A stretch of DNA of 64,000 bases from Pseudomonas sp. JQ170C (GTDB lineage Bacteria > Pseudomonadota > Gammaproteobacteria > Pseudomonadales > Pseudomonadaceae), in NCBI RefSeq assembly GCF_035581345.1, contig NZ_CP141608.1, forward strand, positions 4,060,501-4,124,500, read 5' to 3'. A program made the position numbers and the translations under genes. Positions 60,986-64,000 of the stretch are shown here, piece by piece. Below the pieces are notes generated by a model. The model had not been told where the DNA came from and made no database searches. It saw only the letters and a list, made by a program, of their open reading frames with translations. The first letter of the stretch is position 1; each line of letters opens with the position of its first letter.

Positions 60986-62116
60986 TTAACGAAAACGTGC
61001 CGGTGACAAGCGCTGCGGCTCGACACCTTCGGCACTGAGGGGTTGCGGCAAGGGCTGGCCAAGCAGCAAGGCAGCGGCCAGTTGCGACACACCGGCCGCC
61101 GACTGGATGCCGTAACCGCCCTGGGCGGCCAGCCAGAAAAACGCCGGTTGCTCGGGGTCATGGCCAATCACCAGGTCGCCATCGGCGACGAACGACCGCA
61201 GCCCGGCCCAGGTGTGGCTGGGGCGGCGGATGCTCAGGGTGGTCATGTTCTCGATGTTGTAGATGCCCAGGGCAACATCCAGCTCTTCGGGCATCACGTC
61301 CTGGGGCGCGACCGGGTCGGCGTTGGCCGGGGAGCCGAGCAACTGCCCGGCGTCAGGCTTGAAGTAGAAGCTTTCATCCACACCGATCACCGCGGGCCAG
61401 CCAGCAAAGGCCTGGTCTTGCGGGCCCTCGAACGTGAAGGCGCTGCGGCGGCACGGTTGCAGGCCGACCGGCTGCACGCCACACCCGCGAGCCACTTCAT
61501 CGGCCCAGGCGCCAGCGGCATTGACCAGTTGGCGCGCCTGCACCCCACTGCCGTCGGCCAGGCTCAAGTGCCACAGACCGTCCTCGAAATAGCCCTCGAC
61601 CACCTCGGCATTGCACTGCACCTGGCCGCCCGCCTGACGGAAGCCGCGCAGAAAGCCCTGGTGCAAGGCGTGCACGTCCAGGTCCATCGCGCCCGGCTCG
61701 TGAATGGCGCCGGCCAGGGTCTCGGCGCGCAGGCTCGGCACCAGTGCCAGCGCCGCCTGGTGGTCGAGCAGCGTGACATCGGTGCCGCTGGCCAGGCTCT
61801 GGGCGTAGGTGGTGGCCAGCAGCTCCTGCTGGTCCAGGCTGGCGACATAGAGGCAGCCGCGCGGTTCAAGCAGCGGATGCTCGCAGAACCCTTGCGGCGG
61901 TGATTCATAAAATGCCCGGCTGGCCCGGGTCAGCGCCTGGATCTGCTCGGTGCCGTAGGCCTCCATGAACATGGCCGCCGAACGCCCGGTGGAGTGATAG
62001 CCCGGCTGGGCTTCACGTTCCAGTATCAGCACCTGCTGCGTGGGTGCCAGCCGGTACCCGAGAGAGGCACCGGCAATGCCGCCGCCAATGATCACGCTGT
62101 CGAACGTCTGCGTCAT
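60986..62116 (-). CDS. FAD-dependent oxidoreductase, DadA/glycine-oxidase-like
   Basis: A 376-aa DAO-family flavoprotein. The Rossmann motif IIGGGIAGASLGYRLA (about 9-24) is followed by the second FAD segment ..QPGYHSTGRSAAMFME.., typical of D-amino-acid dehydrogenase and sarcosine-oxidase relatives. The C-terminal part WLAAQGGYGIQSAAGVSQLAAALLLG is the final FAD-contact region. With RidA, a transporter and a regulator, it suggests oxidation of an amino acid or amine to an imine. The specific substrate cannot be read. Confidence 0.9.
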   Translation of the reverse strand: MTQTFDSVIIGGGIAGASLGYRLAPTQQVLILEREAQPGYHSTGRSAAMFMEAYGTEQIQALTRASRAFYESPPQGFCEHPLLEPRGCLYVASLDQQELLATTYAQSLASGTDVTLLDHQAALALVPSLRAETLAGAIHEPGAMDLDVHALHQGFLRGFRQAGGQVQCNAEVVEGYFEDGLWHLSLADGSGVQARQLVNAAGAWADEVARGCGVQPVGLQPCRRSAFTFEGPQDQAFAGWPAVIGVDESFYFKPDAGQLLGSPANADPVAPQDVMPEELDVALGIYNIENMTTLSIRRPSHTWAGLRSFVADGDLVIGHDPEQPAFFWLAAQGGYGIQSAAGVSQLAAALLLGQPLPQPLSAEGVEPQRLSPARFR

Positions 62117-62156
62117 AACCTTGCCACCGCCTGTTCAAGAAGCTGAAATTATCACT

Positions 62157-62182
62157 TATGAGAATTCTAATATATGAGAATT
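62157..62182. promoter_or_regulatory. Operator-like repeats between the oxidoreductase and XRE genes
   Basis: TATGAGAATT occurs twice in the same direction (62157-62166 and 62173-62182), 16 bp apart. In addition ATTCT (62164-62168) and AGAAT (62177-62181) form an inverted pair. It lies in the AT-rich divergent gap, where both promoters must be. It is a natural site for the XRE-cupin protein. Confidence 0.6.
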
Positions 62183-62241
62183 TAGAAATACGCAAGCGGC
62201 CACGGTAAGATGCCTGCCCTGATGCCCGACCGAGATCCTTG

Positions 62242-62865
62242 ATGAGTGCCGACCGCTCCCCTGCTGCCGACCGCCCTGGCGCGCTGCCCCTGATCGACCG
62301 CGCCGAAGTCGGCGCCCGCCTGCGGCTGGTGCGCAAGAGCCAGCAACTGACCCTCAAACAACTGTCGGAACGCTCCGGGGTGCCGGTATCGACCTTATCG
62401 AAAATGGAACTGGCGCAGGTGTCGGTGAGCTACGAGAAACTCGCCGCCGCGGCGCGCGCACTGAACGTCGACATTGCCCAGCTGTTTCGCTCGACCGGAA
62501 TGGGCGATGCACCGGCGCCGACCACGGTCGTGGTCAACTCACTGCCCAGCGCACCTGGCTACAGCACCGGGACGTACGACTACCACCCCATCGCCGGGGA
62601 ATTCCCCGAGCGCCTGATGACGCCGATGTACGCGCGGATCATTGCCCGGGAGCGGCAGCAGTTCGACGAATTCATCCGCCACCCGGGGCAGGAGTTTGCG
62701 TTGGTGCTCAGCGGGCGGGTGCGGATCGTGTTCGAGACAGGCGAAACGGTAAGCATCGGGCCGCAGGAAACGGCGTACTTCAACAGCAACGTGGGGCACA
62801 TCTACCTGTCAGAGACGGAAGATGGCGGCGATGCCCATGTGATGGTGGTGATGACGGATCGGTGA
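62242..62865 (+). CDS. XRE-family regulator with cupin sensor domain
   Basis: A 207-aa protein: helix-turn-helix at about 25-80 (LRLVRKSQQLTLKQLSERSG, then VPVSTLSKMELAQVSVSYEKLAAAARAL) and a C-terminal cupin (about 120-205; HPGQEFALVLSGRVRIVFETGETVSIGPQETAYFNSNVGHIYLS). This is the PuuR/BauR-like architecture, in which the cupin senses an amine or amino acid. Divergent to the FAD gene, so it probably regulates the transporter-RidA-oxidase operon. ATG at 62242; the ribosome site is poor. Confidence 0.9.
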   Translation: MSADRSPAADRPGALPLIDRAEVGARLRLVRKSQQLTLKQLSERSGVPVSTLSKMELAQVSVSYEKLAAAARALNVDIAQLFRSTGMGDAPAPTTVVVNSLPSAPGYSTGTYDYHPIAGEFPERLMTPMYARIIARERQQFDEFIRHPGQEFALVLSGRVRIVFETGETVSIGPQETAYFNSNVGHIYLSETEDGGDAHVMVVMTDR

Positions 62866-62872
62866 TCGGACT

Positions 62873-62971
62873 GTAGCCGCTGCCGCCAGGCTGCGATTGG
62901 GCGCGAAGCGGCCACAGGAGATTGCCTTGTTACGACTGCTGCGCAGCCGATCGCATGTCGGCAGCGGCTAC
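62873..62971. repeat. Degenerate copy of the 38104 inverted repeat
   Basis: GTAGCCGCTGCCGCCAGGCT at the left and an imperfect ATCGCATGTCGGCAGCGGCT at the right (arms 62873-62897 and 62950-62971). Same family as 38104-38205, but with several changes. It overlaps the last codons of the next gene. Confidence 0.75.
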
Positions 62972-63259
62972 GGAATCCTCCAGTGCATCCAGCAGGGCCT
63001 CCACCAACCCCTTGGCCATTTCCACCGAATGCAGGGTGGACCAGAGAAAGCCTTTGTCTGCATCGTCAATGCCGTTGGATGCCTGGTGCGCCGTGTCGTA
63101 GGCGCAGCGCAAATACAACGAGACATGCACCAGTGCATCGTGAGGGGCGATGCCGGCGTTGACGGAGAAGAGTTGGGGATGACCTGCGGCGCAGTCGCCG
63201 AAGGGTTTTTCAACGGTGGGATGGAGCGAAGGCGGTGGATCGGGGACTAATTTCTTCAT
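62930..63259 (-). CDS. DUF3077-like small protein
   Basis: A 109-aa protein beginning MKKLVPDPPPSLHPTVEK, a typical start of a Pseudomonas-specific DUF3077-type family. The conserved middle runs ALVHVSLYLRCAYDTAHQAS, and LHSVEMAKGLVEALLDALED follows. The final residues (about 95-109, VAAADMRSAAQQS) are encoded within the inverted repeat at 62873-62971, so the native C-terminus was altered by the repeat. GGAG precedes the ATG at 63257-63259. Function unknown. Confidence 0.75.
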   Translation of the reverse strand: MKKLVPDPPPSLHPTVEKPFGDCAAGHPQLFSVNAGIAPHDALVHVSLYLRCAYDTAHQASNGIDDADKGFLWSTLHSVEMAKGLVEALLDALEDSVAAADMRSAAQQS

Positions 63260-63571
63260 GGTAACTCCTGCATGCAAAGGAGCTGCACCATCCGTTTCCA
63301 CACGTGAGGTGGCAGCTGTACGCGGGGTGGAAAACCGGGGCATACAGGAAACCCGGCAGGCCAAAGGCCTCCCGCGCACAGCCGCCATAACGACTAATCC
63401 CGAATGACTACCGGGTTTCCACACCCGATCGCTGCACCAGCAACGACCCGTGGAGCCTAGAAGGAGCGGTTTCCAAGGGCAATCAGAACGAGATCGACAG
63501 ACCGCGTACGATATTTCCTAGGACCAAAATTTGCCAGCCAGGAAACATCCCGAAGCACCACTACACCCCAG
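63260..63571. other. Intergenic stretch without a recognised gene
   Basis: No convincing frame, terminator or RNA is seen. A short repeated motif GTTTCCACAC occurs at about 63294-63303 and 63414-63423. The REPIN at 63572 closes the stretch. Confidence 0.4.
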
Positions 63572-63641
63572 GTAGGAGCGGGCTTGCCCCGCGATGCGAT
63601 GTGCCTGGAAGGTAGCTATCGCGGGCCAAGCCCGCTCCCAC
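63572..63641. repeat. REPIN, slightly degenerate right half
   Basis: The left REP core is perfect; the right one reads GCGGGCCAAGCCCGCTCCCAC with two changes. The overall 70-bp layout matches the other REPINs. Confidence 0.88.
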
Positions 63642-63739
63642 AGTGGTTATAACCTAATAACGAACTAGTCTATTTGGCTATAAAAAAACCTTTATGCTGG
63701 CTGCCATCCGATCACGGGCACGTTGGGCGTTTAGAGAAT

Positions 63740-64000
63740 ATGGATGTAGGTTCTTTCGGCTTTACCATTGCAGGCCTCGTCGTAGGTTTTATCGTCGGCA
63801 TGACCGGCGTCGGCGGCGGCTCATTGATGACCCCCATCCTTCTCTGGTTCGGCATCAGCCCGGCCACCGCCGTCGGCACCGACCTGCTCTACGCGGCCAT
63901 CACCAAAGCCAGCGGCGTCTGGGTGCATGGCAAAAACAAGAACATCGACTGGAAAATCACCGGCTGGCTGACCCTGGGCAGCGTCCCGGCGGCCGCCCTG
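63740..64000 (+). CDS. TSUP (TauE/SafE) family transporter, 3' end outside window
   Basis: The first 87 codons of a membrane protein: MDVGSFGFTIAGLVVGFIVG followed by MTGVGGGSLMTPILLWFGISPATAVGTDLLYAAITKASG, the repeated glycine-rich start of TauE/SafE sulfite/sulfonate exporters. The ATG is at 63740; GGGCGTTTAGAG before it is a modest ribosome site. The AT-rich upstream region (63645-63700) is a plausible promoter. Probably exports or takes up a sulfur-containing anion; substrate uncertain. Confidence 0.85.
   Translation, partial: MDVGSFGFTIAGLVVGFIVGMTGVGGGSLMTPILLWFGISPATAVGTDLLYAAITKASGVWVHGKNKNIDWKITGWLTLGSVPAAAL

Overview
The window is chromosomal DNA of a fluorescent, P. putida-like Pseudomonas. 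The evidence is high GC, the order thrH-cysH-cysB and the neighbourhood aroF/oprI/L,D-transpeptidase/tesA/ybbA-ybbP/greB. Repeated palindromes of the REP/REPIN type with core GGAGCGGGCTTGCCCCGCG are also typical. There is no rRNA, tRNA, CRISPR array, prophage or intact insertion sequence. All genes were read by eye; family names rest on motifs and recognised protein sequence, not on a database search.

Layout. 1-6.5 kb: methylcitrate cycle operon (GntR regulator-prpB-prpC-acnD-prpF, leftward, prpF cut by the window edge), with palindromic repeats at three gene junctions and a promoter bracketed by two operator-like palindromes. 6.7-9.7 kb: a three-gene envelope cassette (retropepsin-like protease, inactive transglutaminase membrane protein, ATP-grasp ligase; rloABC). 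9.8-17 kb: pabB, thrH, cysH, a YtrA-type GntR/ABC cassette, cysB and a universal stress protein. 17-21 kb: nucleotidase, ketopantoate-reductase-like protein, PilZ protein and DAHP synthase. 21-28.5 kb: envelope genes (oprI, L,D-transpeptidase), tesA, ybbA-ybbP, a secreted Gly/His-rich protein behind a sigma-54-like promoter, and greB. 28.6-38.1 kb: DUF3422 protein, lytic transglycosylase, TatD, chemoreceptor, Mpo1-like, thioesterase, CHAD and patatin genes.

38.2-46.0 kb: the complete kdpFABCDE potassium-uptake operon, leftward, including the 29-codon kdpF. 46.3-49.6 kb: a PAS-GGDEF-EAL protein and an Aer-type receptor. 49.6-51.8 kb: an AT-richer island with an unrecognised membrane protein and possible gene remnants. 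51.9-54.7 kb: dctA followed by two FadR-type GntR regulators. 54.8-57.3 kb: a lipoprotein, a PACE efflux pump and a divergent LysR regulator. 57.5-62.9 kb: a dCache amino-acid chemoreceptor with a FliA-type promoter, then a convergent module (YkvI-like transporter, RidA, FAD amine/amino-acid oxidase) with a divergent XRE-cupin regulator. 62.9-64 kb: a small DUF3077-like protein and the start of a TSUP transporter.

The most unusual signals are: two copies of a roughly 155-bp MITE-like element with terminal inverted repeats, one of which supplies the stop codon of the GGDEF-EAL gene and abuts the kdp promoter; REP elements that likewise supply stop codons; the Gly/His-rich secreted protein with its sigma-54-like promoter; and the AT-rich island with an unknown hydrophobic protein.
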